From Scalindua sp964584595 (GTDB lineage Bacteria > Planctomycetota > Brocadiia > Brocadiales > Scalinduaceae), in contig CAZPAM010000007.1 of assembly GCA_964584595.1 (NCBI GenBank), positions 1 through 63,956 of the forward strand: a DNA stretch of 63,956 nt. The letters run 5' to 3'. Made by a program: the position numbers and the translations under genes. Below are positions 27,042 through 36,346 of this stretch, piece by piece (position 1 is the first letter of the stretch; each line of letters opens with the position of its first letter). A model generated the notes under the pieces. The model saw nothing but the letters and a program-made list of their open reading frames with translations. It had not been told where the DNA came from and ran no database searches.

Positions 27042-28613
27042 ATGACAGAACAGAACCCAGGTAATATACAAGCACAAGGAGTGGGAAATACCGCTCTTGA
27101 AAATAATTGCACTGCAGTCTTGTCTATAGCTGATACTGTACGGACTACACTAGGACCAAAAGGATTAGACAAATTACTAGTGGATGAACTAGGCAATCGT
27201 TTTATTACAAACGATGGGGCGACCATAATGCTATCAGTTAAAACGGTTCATCCTGTAGCAAAATTGGTTGTTGAAATTGCAGACAGGCAAGAAGAGAAGG
27301 TTGGAGATGGTACGACTACTGCCGTTGTATTAGCGGCAGAAATGATAAAGGAGGGTAAGAGACTAATTGCTGACATGGGTATCCATCCTACATTGATTGT
27401 GAGAGGTATAGAGTTAGGAATTCAGCGTTCTATTGAGCTTTTCAAACAGATGGCTGTAAAGATTAACATGAAAGACGCCAGTCTTGCTCAAGTGATTTCA
27501 ACGGCAGCCGGAAGTAGAATGGATGGGGACCAGGTTGTCTCTTTGGTAAGTGAAGCCCTTAACTTTCTGAAGAATCCAAAGGGAAAAAAGGGAATGATTG
27601 ATTTGAAAAAAAGTATATTTTTAATTAATAATCCTGTGCTGGAGGACATGGTTTTTGATGGAATAGTTATTCACAGGCAGTTCTTTGATCAACAAATACC
27701 TGATAATTTGGGTAATGTCAAAGCGCTTCTTCTTAAGATAGACTTGAAAGAGATTAAGGAATCATTGATCAAAGAGGTGAAAAACTATGACGAAATCGTG
27801 CGGATGAAAGAAAACCAGACAAAAATGACAAAAGAGATTTCGGATAGTATATGTAAGACTGGTGCAGGTATTGTATTTATAACCTCTGCCCATGCGGATG
27901 AACAACTCTTATCCAATCTTCTTGAAAAGAATATCTTGATGGTACATGTCTCTAACGAAGAACTTCTTAATATTGCAAATGCTTTAGACGTACAAGCGGT
28001 CAGAAGAAAAGAGGATATGGGAAAGACTTCAGTGGGTACTTTTAAGAGCGTGTATTACGATGAAGAAAATGGATTATTCTTCTTAGAAAACCATGCACAA
28101 CGAAAAATGGTGACGATTATCATCAGTGGTGTTACAAAAGTGACATCACAGGAGCGATGGCGTGCCGTAAAGGATGGTATTTCAGCAGCACAGTCTGCGT
28201 TGAATGACGGTATTGTCGCAGGAGGAGGAGCGGTGGAGCTATGCATCAGTGAGAGATTGAAAGAGGAAAACTTGAATAGTGGAGTAGATTCTATAGGTAT
28301 TGAAGTAGTCGCACATGCCCTTTCCAGTATTATGCGTCAAATACTTACAAATGCGGGCTTCAATGGTTTTGAAAAAATGGCTGAGATCAGAAATAGATCC
28401 GGAGAATATGGAATTGATATTAATACAGGGAAGGTAGAAAATATGTTTGAAGCCGGTGTTGTTGACTCAGCAGGGATTAAGATTAATGCCTTGAAATCTG
28501 CAGCTGAAATCGTCAAAGCTGTTCTGCGTATTGATCGCATATTGATTGCCCATTCCCCACATAATGCAGTTGTCGGAAAGTCTGCAAATGAAACAAATTT
28601 CAAAGATAAATAA
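27042..28613 (+). CDS. Group II-type (thermosome/CCT-like) chaperonin in a urease operon
   Basis: The 523-aa protein is a TCP-1/Cpn60-fold chaperonin and resembles archaeal thermosomes more than GroEL. It shows TVRTTLGPKGLDKLLVDE, NDGATIM, VGDGTTTAVVLAAEMI, the ATPase Asp context RAVKDGISAAQSAL and DGIVAGGGAVELC. The segment near 225-255 (KIDLKEIKESLIKEVKNYDEI onward) corresponds to the helical protrusion that replaces GroES in group II chaperonins. Such genes are known sporadically in bacteria (sometimes called group III). It starts with ATG 27042 after AGGA. Its place right after ureD suggests folding of urease or of other island proteins; this is inference. Confidence 0.9.
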   Translation: MTEQNPGNIQAQGVGNTALENNCTAVLSIADTVRTTLGPKGLDKLLVDELGNRFITNDGATIMLSVKTVHPVAKLVVEIADRQEEKVGDGTTTAVVLAAEMIKEGKRLIADMGIHPTLIVRGIELGIQRSIELFKQMAVKINMKDASLAQVISTAAGSRMDGDQVVSLVSEALNFLKNPKGKKGMIDLKKSIFLINNPVLEDMVFDGIVIHRQFFDQQIPDNLGNVKALLLKIDLKEIKESLIKEVKNYDEIVRMKENQTKMTKEISDSICKTGAGIVFITSAHADEQLLSNLLEKNILMVHVSNEELLNIANALDVQAVRRKEDMGKTSVGTFKSVYYDEENGLFFLENHAQRKMVTIIISGVTKVTSQERWRAVKDGISAAQSALNDGIVAGGGAVELCISERLKEENLNSGVDSIGIEVVAHALSSIMRQILTNAGFNGFEKMAEIRNRSGEYGIDINTGKVENMFEAGVVDSAGIKINALKSAAEIVKAVLRIDRILIAHSPHNAVVGKSANETNFKDK

Positions 28614-28651
28614 ATAATAAAGATTTCATTATTTGGCAGGTTATTTTACTT

Positions 28652-30499
28652 ATGCTATTAGTTGTAGAAGCTAAATACGCACTTCCTTTCCAATCTGCAT
28701 ATTATATTATAGCAGCTTTTGGGGTTATCTTTTTGATATTTAGTGTTTTGTGGTGGAGAAACACCAAAAAGGTATCCTACCACAATACAGCCGAATGGTT
28801 TTTAACTGCAGGTAGAAATACGAAGGGCGGGATAGTAACGGCTTCTATTGTCAGTACCTGGACATGGGCTGCTACAATCATGGTATCCTCAAAAATGGGC
28901 TATATCTATGGTATTAGCGGTCCATACTGGTATGCTGCAGGGGCAACGATACCCATCCTTTTGTTTAGCATAATAGCCGTTCATTTGAAAAAGCTAGCCC
29001 CACAATTGCATACATTTCCAGAATTCATTTTGTACCGATATGACAAAAAAAACCATTGGATTATGATTATTATAGGACTGTTGGCTTGTACCATAGTAAC
29101 CACCATGGTAATATTAGGAGGCGCCCTGGCCCTGAATGTTTTAACGGGCATCAACATAAAGATTGCAGTTCTTGTGATTCCTTTGGCATTTTGTTTTTAT
29201 AGCTCTATTGCAGGTTTAAGAGGTTCTTTCGTTACAGATTATATTCAGATTGCAATCATTTTAGTTGTCATAATGGGATTATCTATAACTTTCTATTATA
29301 AATATGGCGACTTCGGTTTGTGCCAGATGCTGGAAAATATTCCCAACAGAGAAAGATTGATTACCATTACTGCTTTCTCTGGAGTCATGTTTGGGATAAT
29401 CAATACGATCGGAAATTTTGGTACAGTATTTTTAGATCAAACGTATTGGCAAAGGGCGATTGCTGTTAATTACAAGTCTGCAGGTAGTTCCTTTTTAACG
29501 GCAGGACTTGCCTGGTTTGCGATACCTGTCTGTGTAGCAACCGTTTTGGGGATAGGTGGGTTATTATTAGGTGTCGATGTTAGTGATTCTACAACAATAG
29601 CCCCGTTAATGGCTTACAATATTGCAGGCAATATAGGAGGTGTTGCCTTTTTAATAATGCTTTTCATGGCTATTATTTCGACTGGAAATTCTGAATCTGT
29701 TGCTGTGGCCTCTATCATTGCGAACGACATATATCGTCTAAATATCAAACCACAAGCGACAGATAAACAAATACTTAGAGTTTCTCGTTTTACTACAGGT
29801 CTTTTTGGAATTATTGTGGGAATATTAAGTTTTTCCCTATATTCAATAGGCGTCCAGGTTTATTTTCTATATCTTGCAATGGGAATTTTTCTGGGTTCTG
29901 CAGTATTTCCTATCATTTTAGGAATTATGTGGAAAAGATTATCATCCTTTGGTGCCTTTTGGGGAACATTACTGGGACTTTTTAGTGGGATTATTGTATG
30001 GATAACAGTGGCTTGTATTCAAGACAAAAGCTTGTTAACTGTGTCTATAACGAATATAGCACCCATGGCTTATGCAAATTGTACAGCTATTTTAGTCAGT
30101 GGGGTTGTTTGTTTGATTGATGGCTATTTGTTAAATAGCAACCATTTTGATTTTTCCAAAATTCAACTAAAAATAAGTTCTTTCCTGACAAAACACGAAA
30201 TTGATGAAATGAAAGGGCTTAAACCTACACCAAAATATGACTATTTTAAGAATATCAATCGGTATTTTAAAACAAATGGACGGAAAATCATTTTGTACGC
30301 AATCTTTATTTCCTTAGCCATAGAAATCTTTTTCCCTGGAGTGATGTATCTTTCGGGCTTTACTTTTAGTGAAGGGTTTTTTAGCTATTGGATTATTGGA
30401 ACGCTTGTGTGGCTTATGTTTTCTGCTGGATATACCATTCTTATACCAATTATTGATTTCTTTCAAGTGGATGAACCGGTAGAATTGCATTATGAATGA
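28652..30499 (+). CDS. Sodium:solute symporter (SSS family), likely urea transporter
   Basis: The 615-aa protein has about 14-15 TM segments and SSS features: WFLTAGRNTKGGIVTASIVSTWTWAATIM, the TFPEFILYRY block, SIAGLRGSFVTDYIQIAIILV and the sodium-site region MAIISTGNSESVAVASIIANDIY. Several blocks recall the DUR3-type urea branch (STWTWAATIM, DQTYWQRAIA). It sits between the chaperonin and a two-component pair. The substrate is inferred as urea from family resemblance and context; another small solute is possible. No clear RBS is seen. Confidence 0.8.
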   Translation: MLLVVEAKYALPFQSAYYIIAAFGVIFLIFSVLWWRNTKKVSYHNTAEWFLTAGRNTKGGIVTASIVSTWTWAATIMVSSKMGYIYGISGPYWYAAGATIPILLFSIIAVHLKKLAPQLHTFPEFILYRYDKKNHWIMIIIGLLACTIVTTMVILGGALALNVLTGINIKIAVLVIPLAFCFYSSIAGLRGSFVTDYIQIAIILVVIMGLSITFYYKYGDFGLCQMLENIPNRERLITITAFSGVMFGIINTIGNFGTVFLDQTYWQRAIAVNYKSAGSSFLTAGLAWFAIPVCVATVLGIGGLLLGVDVSDSTTIAPLMAYNIAGNIGGVAFLIMLFMAIISTGNSESVAVASIIANDIYRLNIKPQATDKQILRVSRFTTGLFGIIVGILSFSLYSIGVQVYFLYLAMGIFLGSAVFPIILGIMWKRLSSFGAFWGTLLGLFSGIIVWITVACIQDKSLLTVSITNIAPMAYANCTAILVSGVVCLIDGYLLNSNHFDFSKIQLKISSFLTKHEIDEMKGLKPTPKYDYFKNINRYFKTNGRKIILYAIFISLAIEIFFPGVMYLSGFTFSEGFFSYWIIGTLVWLMFSAGYTILIPIIDFFQVDEPVELHYE

Positions 30500-30536
30500 A
30501 TCCTGAAAAAAGTGTAAATTTTAGAGGAATACAATA

Positions 30537-32027
30537 ATGATCTCAAACAATTCTATTAGCATGCGTTTGTTCAGTGGATACTTTATAATTATTATTTTCC
30601 TGGGAATTATTACAATAGTTTCTCTGGTTAAGCTAGGGAGTGTTAATTATCTGAAAAAAAGTCTTACGGATAACTATATTCGAATTGAACGCATAAGTAA
30701 TCTGGAAATAAGTAAAGAAAAGTTAATAACTACAACACGCATGCAAGCAAAAAAAGGGAATGAACAGAAAGTTGCTGAAGATTGTTTGGATATTTTGAAT
30801 AATATGAAGAATGAGGCATTAAAGTTAACAAGCATCTGCATTAACAATCCCCTCTTGTTTCGGCTGAGCAATTCAGTTAAAAGGCAATGTAATATGTTGT
30901 CTTCGGAATATCAATCACATACATACCCTAATGAAAGTATACTATTGCCAGGAATTAACAATTTAGGTGTCGTTATAAGTGCTTTTAAACACGAAAGTAG
31001 TAAGGATATGGATAAGTTGCAAGATTCCCTCAAAGGAGTAATTGAGTCGGCATTTATGACATTATTGTTTTTTTTCCTGTTTACGGTAATTTATAGTATC
31101 TTTTTAAGCATAAACATTGCATCTTCGATAACAAAACCACTGGCAAAATTAATGGATGCTGCCAAAAGAATTAGAGGCGGAAACCTCTCTGTCAGGGTAA
31201 ACACCAATACTTTTGATGAGATTGGAACCCTTTCGATGTCATTTAATGAAATGGTTGGTACTCTTAATAGTGACCAGCAAAAGATTAAAGAATATAATGT
31301 GAATCTGGAGACAAAAAATCTAGAATTGAAAAACCTCTCACACCGGATGTTAACTGTTCAAGAGGATGAACGTAAACGCTTATCTCAGGTACTCCATGAG
31401 GAGATTGGACAGGCGATGACAGCATTAAAAATCAATTTTAAACTCCTGGAGTATTATAATAATAAATCGAAACCTGAGTTAGATAACAATACTGTATTTC
31501 AATCATGTGTGGAAGATTGCAGGGAAATTGTGGATATGACATTTAAAAGTCTAAGAAGCCTGACATTCAGTCTCAAATATAATATTCTTGATAAATTGGG
31601 AATAATCGAGGCGACAAAATACTTTTTTGAACAAGTTTCAAAAAGGTCGCCTGTCACAATTATAACTAGTAGCAATATGAGCGAGGAACAAATTCCCGAA
31701 AGCATTAAAATGCATTTATTCCGCATTATTAGTGAGGCAACAACAAATGTTATAAAGCATGCAGAAGCAAACTTAATACGAATTGACTTTGTTTTAGAAA
31801 AGAATAATTTTATTTTGTGTTTCTCAGATAATGGAAGAGGCTTTAATGTAAAAGGTGTATTTGGTAATGATATGAGTGAGTTTAGTATGGGGATGACTAC
31901 GATTAAAGAGTTGGTAAATATTATGAACGGACACTTACAAATAATTTCAGAAATATCAAAGGGAACAAGTTTCACTATTAAATTACCTCTTAATAAAAAT
32001 AAAGTTAAAATTTCTGGAGGTGTATAG
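30537..32027 (+). CDS. Membrane sensor histidine kinase (HisKA_3, NarX/DegS type)
   Basis: The 496-aa protein has TM1 (about 10-28), a helical extracytoplasmic domain, TM2 (about 170-195), a HAMP linker (ITKPLAKLMDAAKRIRGGNLSVRVNT...FNEMV) and a HisKA_3 dimerisation helix with phosphoryl His287 in QVLHEEIGQAMTALK. The HATPase domain has an N-box in ISEATTNVIKHAEA and a G-box in FSDNGRGFNV. It phosphorylates the regulator encoded 1 bp downstream. RBS GAGGAAT lies upstream. The signal is unknown; the genomic position suggests urea, ammonium or NO-related control. Confidence 0.92.
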   Translation: MISNNSISMRLFSGYFIIIIFLGIITIVSLVKLGSVNYLKKSLTDNYIRIERISNLEISKEKLITTTRMQAKKGNEQKVAEDCLDILNNMKNEALKLTSICINNPLLFRLSNSVKRQCNMLSSEYQSHTYPNESILLPGINNLGVVISAFKHESSKDMDKLQDSLKGVIESAFMTLLFFFLFTVIYSIFLSINIASSITKPLAKLMDAAKRIRGGNLSVRVNTNTFDEIGTLSMSFNEMVGTLNSDQQKIKEYNVNLETKNLELKNLSHRMLTVQEDERKRLSQVLHEEIGQAMTALKINFKLLEYYNNKSKPELDNNTVFQSCVEDCREIVDMTFKSLRSLTFSLKYNILDKLGIIEATKYFFEQVSKRSPVTIITSSNMSEEQIPESIKMHLFRIISEATTNVIKHAEANLIRIDFVLEKNNFILCFSDNGRGFNVKGVFGNDMSEFSMGMTTIKELVNIMNGHLQIISEISKGTSFTIKLPLNKNKVKISGGV

Positions 32028-32028
32028 G

Positions 32029-32712
32029 ATGGAAAAAGTGCGAATCTTGCTTGTGGAAGACCACCATATTGTAAGGCAGGGTATCAGGCAACTTTTAAAA
32101 CTTCATGACAATTATGATATTGTGGGTGATGCTGGTGATGGAGCCAGTGCAATAGAACAAACAAAAAAGCTATTACCAGATGTAGTTATTTTGGATATCT
32201 CCATTCCCAAGATAAATGGTATAGAAGCAGCCAAACAAATACTCTCAATCGATCCAGATATTAATATAATAGTTCTTACAATGTACGAAGCTAAAGAAAT
32301 TATCACGAGGATGCTCGATATAGGGGTTTCTGCATATCTTAATAAAGAATCAACTGATACAGATTTGGTTGCGGCCATAGAGGCAACTATGAGTGGACAA
32401 ATGTTTTTTAGCCCTTCAGTCTCAAAGGTAATGGCAGAAAAGATAACAAACAAGACAAATGAAATTAGTGTTCCAGCAACAAACAAAGAAATTTATGATG
32501 TGCTAACAGGACGAGAGAAGACCATTTTATATATGGTGGCGGAGGGATATTGCAGCAAAGAAATTGCCAAACACCTTTCAATAAGTATAAATACTGTGAA
32601 TAACCATCGAGCAAGTATTATGAGAAAACTTAATATACACGACGCTGTTGGATTAACAAAATACGCTATAAATTTGGGTTTGCTGGTGAATACAGATCGA
32701 AATGACATATAA
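32029..32712 (+). CDS. NarL/LuxR-type response regulator
   Basis: The receiver domain has the acidic pair VEDHH, phospho-acceptor Asp in PDVVILDISIPKING and LTMYEAK. It is followed by a LuxR-type HTH (LTGREKTILYMVAEGYCSKEIAKHLSISINTVNNHRASIMRKL). The start is ATG 32029 with GGAGG eight bases upstream; an in-frame GTG at 32020 overlaps the kinase gene. Paired with the kinase just upstream, it most likely controls promoters in this element. It is the last gene of the co-directional run that begins at the porin. Confidence 0.94.
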   Translation: MEKVRILLVEDHHIVRQGIRQLLKLHDNYDIVGDAGDGASAIEQTKKLLPDVVILDISIPKINGIEAAKQILSIDPDINIIVLTMYEAKEIITRMLDIGVSAYLNKESTDTDLVAAIEATMSGQMFFSPSVSKVMAEKITNKTNEISVPATNKEIYDVLTGREKTILYMVAEGYCSKEIAKHLSISINTVNNHRASIMRKLNIHDAVGLTKYAINLGLLVNTDRNDI

Positions 32713-32738
32713 AATTCAATCTGTTGTATTTCTTATAC

Positions 32739-32945
32739 AGGAGGTGATGCACATGGCTCGCTTGAATATTATTCATAGTATAATCGAATTCGATTTTTAA
32801 AATGAACTGGAAAACGATATATGAAGGAGGTTAACAAATTACCGTACTAGATGTTAATAGTGCCATTACGATCTTACGCGACATTCATTTTGTTGCTTCA
32901 CTTCTAACTAACATACTAAAAATCTTCCATTTCCCCTCTCCTTGA
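32739..32945 (+). other. Two strong RBSs with micro-ORFs after the response regulator
   Basis: AGGAGGTGA (32739-32747) is followed after 5 nt by ATG 32753, which opens a 15-codon ORF ending at 32800 (MARLNIIHSIIEFDF). A second AAGGAGG (32824-32830) has no ATG, GTG or TTG at the right distance. An ATT at 32838 would open 35 codons to 32945. Neither product is recognised. The rest of the gap to 33319 shows no gene. Confidence 0.3.
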
Positions 32946-33319
32946 CTTCATTTCAAAATGATGGAAAAAGTATTTGCGTTCCAATCAACAAATTTTTGAG
33001 CTTGCAGTACTAAGAAAATTGCTGAACGAAACATAACTACCAATTACACGACGTTGAGAATAAGTCTTTGTTTGGCGAAGGCTTATGAGAACCGAATTTT
33101 CTCTGAAAGCAATGGTGCACTATCACGCCTCAGTCTCTCCAAGACCTGCATTTTATGTCGTAAAATATAGACTTGTGACGGCTATGGGGAGAAAAATAGG
33201 GAATTATTCTGAAAGTACCCCATCTTGTAACAATCACTAAAAACTATTGACGAAATAATTATCACTTTCTCGTATACACTCCGCTAGGATGTTTAAACAT
33301 TTTCATACCGACACTCCTG

Positions 33320-34462
33320 TTAGGCCCACTTTGCTGGAGGCTTTGCAATGCATTCAGTCATTGTCCCATCTAAATTATACCTTACCCTTATTAAACCCGG
33401 TTTCGTTGGCCTTTCAATTATTTTCAAGGTTCGCACTGCACTTTCGATACTTCTGACAATATCTCTTGCATAGTACTTTTTAAGTCTTGCTTCCAAATTA
33501 GTATAACCTGCAACTCCTACTTTCTGAGAAAGTGCTTTAATTCTCTCTATATCACTCTCTCTGGGCAATGCTACACTTCCATTTAAGAAAGGGGCTATGA
33601 GCGCAATAGGGTTTCCCCCACTACAAAATTTTTCCCAAGCCAAATCGTTATGGGCATTCTCAGATCCATGGTGTGGTACTTTTACTATATGAGCCAAAAG
33701 AGAAGGTTCATTTATATTCGAAACAATTCCTGACCAACCAGTTTCATTATTTGTACCAGCTTCTACATCACCTCCAAAAACAACTTGAAGATTTCCCACT
33801 GTTAAAACTAAGGCAACTGAAATCAAATTATGATCTTTAGAATCTTTTTCTACAAGAAAAGTTCCTTCCTCAATATTGATTGCTTTAAATAACTCATCTC
33901 TATATTGTTCCTTGCTTTCTGCTGATGGACTTAATGCCATCATGCGAATATTTATAAAGCTATCTTTTTCGGTTTCCACTCTTTTTTCGAGTACTAGTGT
34001 CATTTCACTCAAGTCTTTTAATTGAGATCCTTTATCCTTTGCCTCATCCATAGCCCTAAAAGCATAGACAAGACCTGGTACAATTCGTCTCACATCGGTA
34101 TCCTTTTTAGCATTCTGAGCCCTTAATTCCTTAAGCCCAAAACCATCGTATCGACATACTCTTTCTATACCTCCTCGATATTCTTTTATTATCCTGTCTA
34201 TCCCGTTACAATGATCTTCATGTGGATGGGTTAATATAAGAAATGCAAGTTTTGGATATGGATGGTCAAGGATTTTCAAAAGATACTCTAGTGGAGGGAC
34301 AATAGGCTGACCATCGAATTTTTGAACACATGAATCAATTATTCCCCAGCCAACGTGGGGAATATGCAGGACAATAGATTCACCATATCCAGAACCAAAA
34401 ATGGAGACTTCTAACTCATTGTCTTCTGGGCGTGTTAAGACATCGCTTGAAAATAGTGGCAT
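33320..34462 (-). CDS. Metallo-beta-lactamase-fold hydrolase (ComEC-like), third gene of a cassette
   Basis: The 380-aa protein is an MBL-fold enzyme: the zinc motif HPHEDH (in LILTHPHEDHCNGI, about 78-91), a metal-bridging Asp in VVFGGDVEAG and a late His in VKVPHHGSENAH. PHHGS is typical of the ComEC/Rec2-type MBL branch, which includes nucleases and phosphodiesterases. No TM or signal is seen, so it is cytoplasmic. It starts at the last base of the gene upstream, implying translational coupling. Operons of this form on mobile elements are often defence-related, but I cannot match it to a named system. Confidence 0.8.
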   Translation of the reverse strand: MPLFSSDVLTRPEDNELEVSIFGSGYGESIVLHIPHVGWGIIDSCVQKFDGQPIVPPLEYLLKILDHPYPKLAFLILTHPHEDHCNGIDRIIKEYRGGIERVCRYDGFGLKELRAQNAKKDTDVRRIVPGLVYAFRAMDEAKDKGSQLKDLSEMTLVLEKRVETEKDSFINIRMMALSPSAESKEQYRDELFKAINIEEGTFLVEKDSKDHNLISVALVLTVGNLQVVFGGDVEAGTNNETGWSGIVSNINEPSLLAHIVKVPHHGSENAHNDLAWEKFCSGGNPIALIAPFLNGSVALPRESDIERIKALSQKVGVAGYTNLEARLKKYYARDIVRSIESAVRTLKIIERPTKPGLIRVRYNLDGTMTECIAKPPAKWA

Positions 34463-34965
34463 TAATCTGATAGTGATGGACTGTCAGGAAACAATTCTGT
34501 ACGTATCTTATCTAGTTCCTCTTTTTCTCCCTTTGTCCATATTTTCGGAGGAATAAATTCAATTCGATTTGCTGTTTCTGGACTGCCTTGCCCATGTCTA
34601 GTAAATACAGAAAATACAAACCTGGCTTTTGGAAAAACATCTTGTTCTAAATCTGGATCAATGTCAAATTCTGCTATACATTCGTTTCCGTTCGAGTCTA
34701 CCAAATTAGCCTCAAAATAACCTTCTTCATTGTTGACATTCAACACCCTTCCCATCCACCATTCTTGGATTTTTTCTGTGCGAGTGCTTTCCGATCTTTT
34801 CTGTTGATGTTGTGTTGTTTTAAGCATTGTTGTTGATGAGCCTATTTGCAGTTGCCTGTCAGTTCTTTCTGAATCATAGGGATATCTAGGCAATCGCACA
34901 TGAGGATTCCCAACAAAAGGGTATTCTGTCGTTTTTTCTGGGAGTGTTATGACTTTAGTTTCCAT
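34462..34965 (-). CDS. Unrecognised 167-aa protein, second gene of the MBL cassette
   Basis: The N-terminal 60 residues look flexible and polar (QHQQKRSESTRTEK). The second half is a likely beta-rich domain (WWMGRVLNVNNEEGYFEANLVD, ECIAEFDIDPDL, ARFVFSVFTRHGQG). Its start overlaps the previous gene by 19 bp, and its stop shares a base with the start of the MBL gene. I do not recognise a family. The overlaps argue that the three products are made in fixed ratio and may form a complex. Confidence 0.6.
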   Translation of the reverse strand: METKVITLPEKTTEYPFVGNPHVRLPRYPYDSERTDRQLQIGSSTTMLKTTQHQQKRSESTRTEKIQEWWMGRVLNVNNEEGYFEANLVDSNGNECIAEFDIDPDLEQDVFPKARFVFSVFTRHGQGSPETANRIEFIPPKIWTKGEKEELDKIRTELFPDSPSLSD

Positions 34966-35663
34966 GTGTTTTCAGGTGCTCCTATTAATTCTTTTGCAAT
35001 ACTAATACTTTCATCAATATCTTTATCATAATTATCTTTAATTACGTCAACTCCACTCTTTGCTTGTTGTGATTCTATCACATAGTGGAAATTGAAATTA
35101 AAATGAACTCCATCATTAAGAGTGGTTGATCCATTAATTCTTAAGCTTACTTGTTTGTTATCTTTTTTAAATGTAATAATTCCACCAATACGATATTCTT
35201 CTCCAAACCTACTTCTAAAGGAATTGTCGTCATTTGCAAATAGGCGTTTCAATATATTATGAGCACTTTCTTTACATTTCCAATGTCCTTCAGTATTTAT
35301 ACCTACTGACGTTATTGGAGTATGCTCAAGAATATTAAAAGTTTTTTCTGTTACATCTTTTACAAGTGGAAAGCATTCACTTTTTACTGCGGAACATACA
35401 TATTTATCCAATGTTACATCAATTGTTAAAGAAGGAAATGGTATGTATGCTCGACTTGCCGTAACACTGGTTAATGGTGACTCTTCTAAAATAATCTTTT
35501 CCCCAGGGACCTCAATAACTCTTGGTTTCTCACCACTAGCCTTCTGAGTTTCTTGAATAGGTAAGATTTTATATCGCTCAAACCATTGAGGATGAATTAT
35601 TGCTGGATTAAGATGACCCAAAAAAACTATTGAAGTACTACATAACAAAGCTATTTCACTCAT
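34947..35663 (-). CDS. Unrecognised 238-aa protein, first gene of the MBL cassette
   Basis: It is mixed alpha/beta, with FLGHLNPAIIHPQWFERYKILP near the N-terminus and alternating strands in the C-terminal half (GGIITFKKDNKQVSLRINGSTTL, VHFNFNFHYVIES). It begins with MSEIALLCS; no signal peptide is convincing. It resembles in style the sporadic TIGR04255-type proteins, but I am not sure of that match. It is the promoter-proximal gene of a three-gene minus-strand operon, and the 683-bp AT-rich gap upstream (35664-36346) holds no other gene. Confidence 0.6.
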   Translation of the reverse strand: MSEIALLCSTSIVFLGHLNPAIIHPQWFERYKILPIQETQKASGEKPRVIEVPGEKIILEESPLTSVTASRAYIPFPSLTIDVTLDKYVCSAVKSECFPLVKDVTEKTFNILEHTPITSVGINTEGHWKCKESAHNILKRLFANDDNSFRSRFGEEYRIGGIITFKKDNKQVSLRINGSTTLNDGVHFNFNFHYVIESQQAKSGVDVIKDNYDKDIDESISIAKELIGAPENTWKLKS

Positions 35664-36346
35664 ATTTTAACTTATTTTAGATAAGTTAAAAGATTTAAAA
35701 ACCCCCTTTTTTGTAATCTTGCAATTTGTGATTCTACCACTTCTTGAGGTTTTGTCAAACACCAAAAACCTTGAAACTTACATGTCATAAATATAGAATT
35801 CTAATTATAACAAGTGCTGAATAGCAGATAGTACAATATACTGTTCTCGTAGTATCCGCATAATAAGCAATAGTTCAACTACCACACTTCAAACCACATC
35901 ACGTATGTTATCTTCTGATCCCTACTAATGCAAATTTCTATACCTTACCAGTACAGTAAAAGTGCAAAACATGTACCAACGGAATGATTATACTGTATTG
36001 GGATACTCAATAATTGAACTTAGCTACATTACTTATAGATTTTTAGCATAAAATACTAAATAAATAAGGCATTATCAGTGTTTTTTTGCCCAATTGGCTA
36101 TATATTGATGAGTTTCCCTGTCCCTCGAAAAATTCATAAATGTTGATTTTATGACCATTATTTTCTCATTTGTCGAGTAATTATTTCCCCCCCCTCTTTT
36201 CTATTGATTTTAGTAAATAGCATCATTAATATTAACTGCAGTATTTCTACAATCTGCAATATTTCATACCACACAGAAATATTATAACTTTTTTATTTAT
36301 ATCTGATCTCCAATCATCTTTTTATCTGAAACTTTAATTTTTACAT

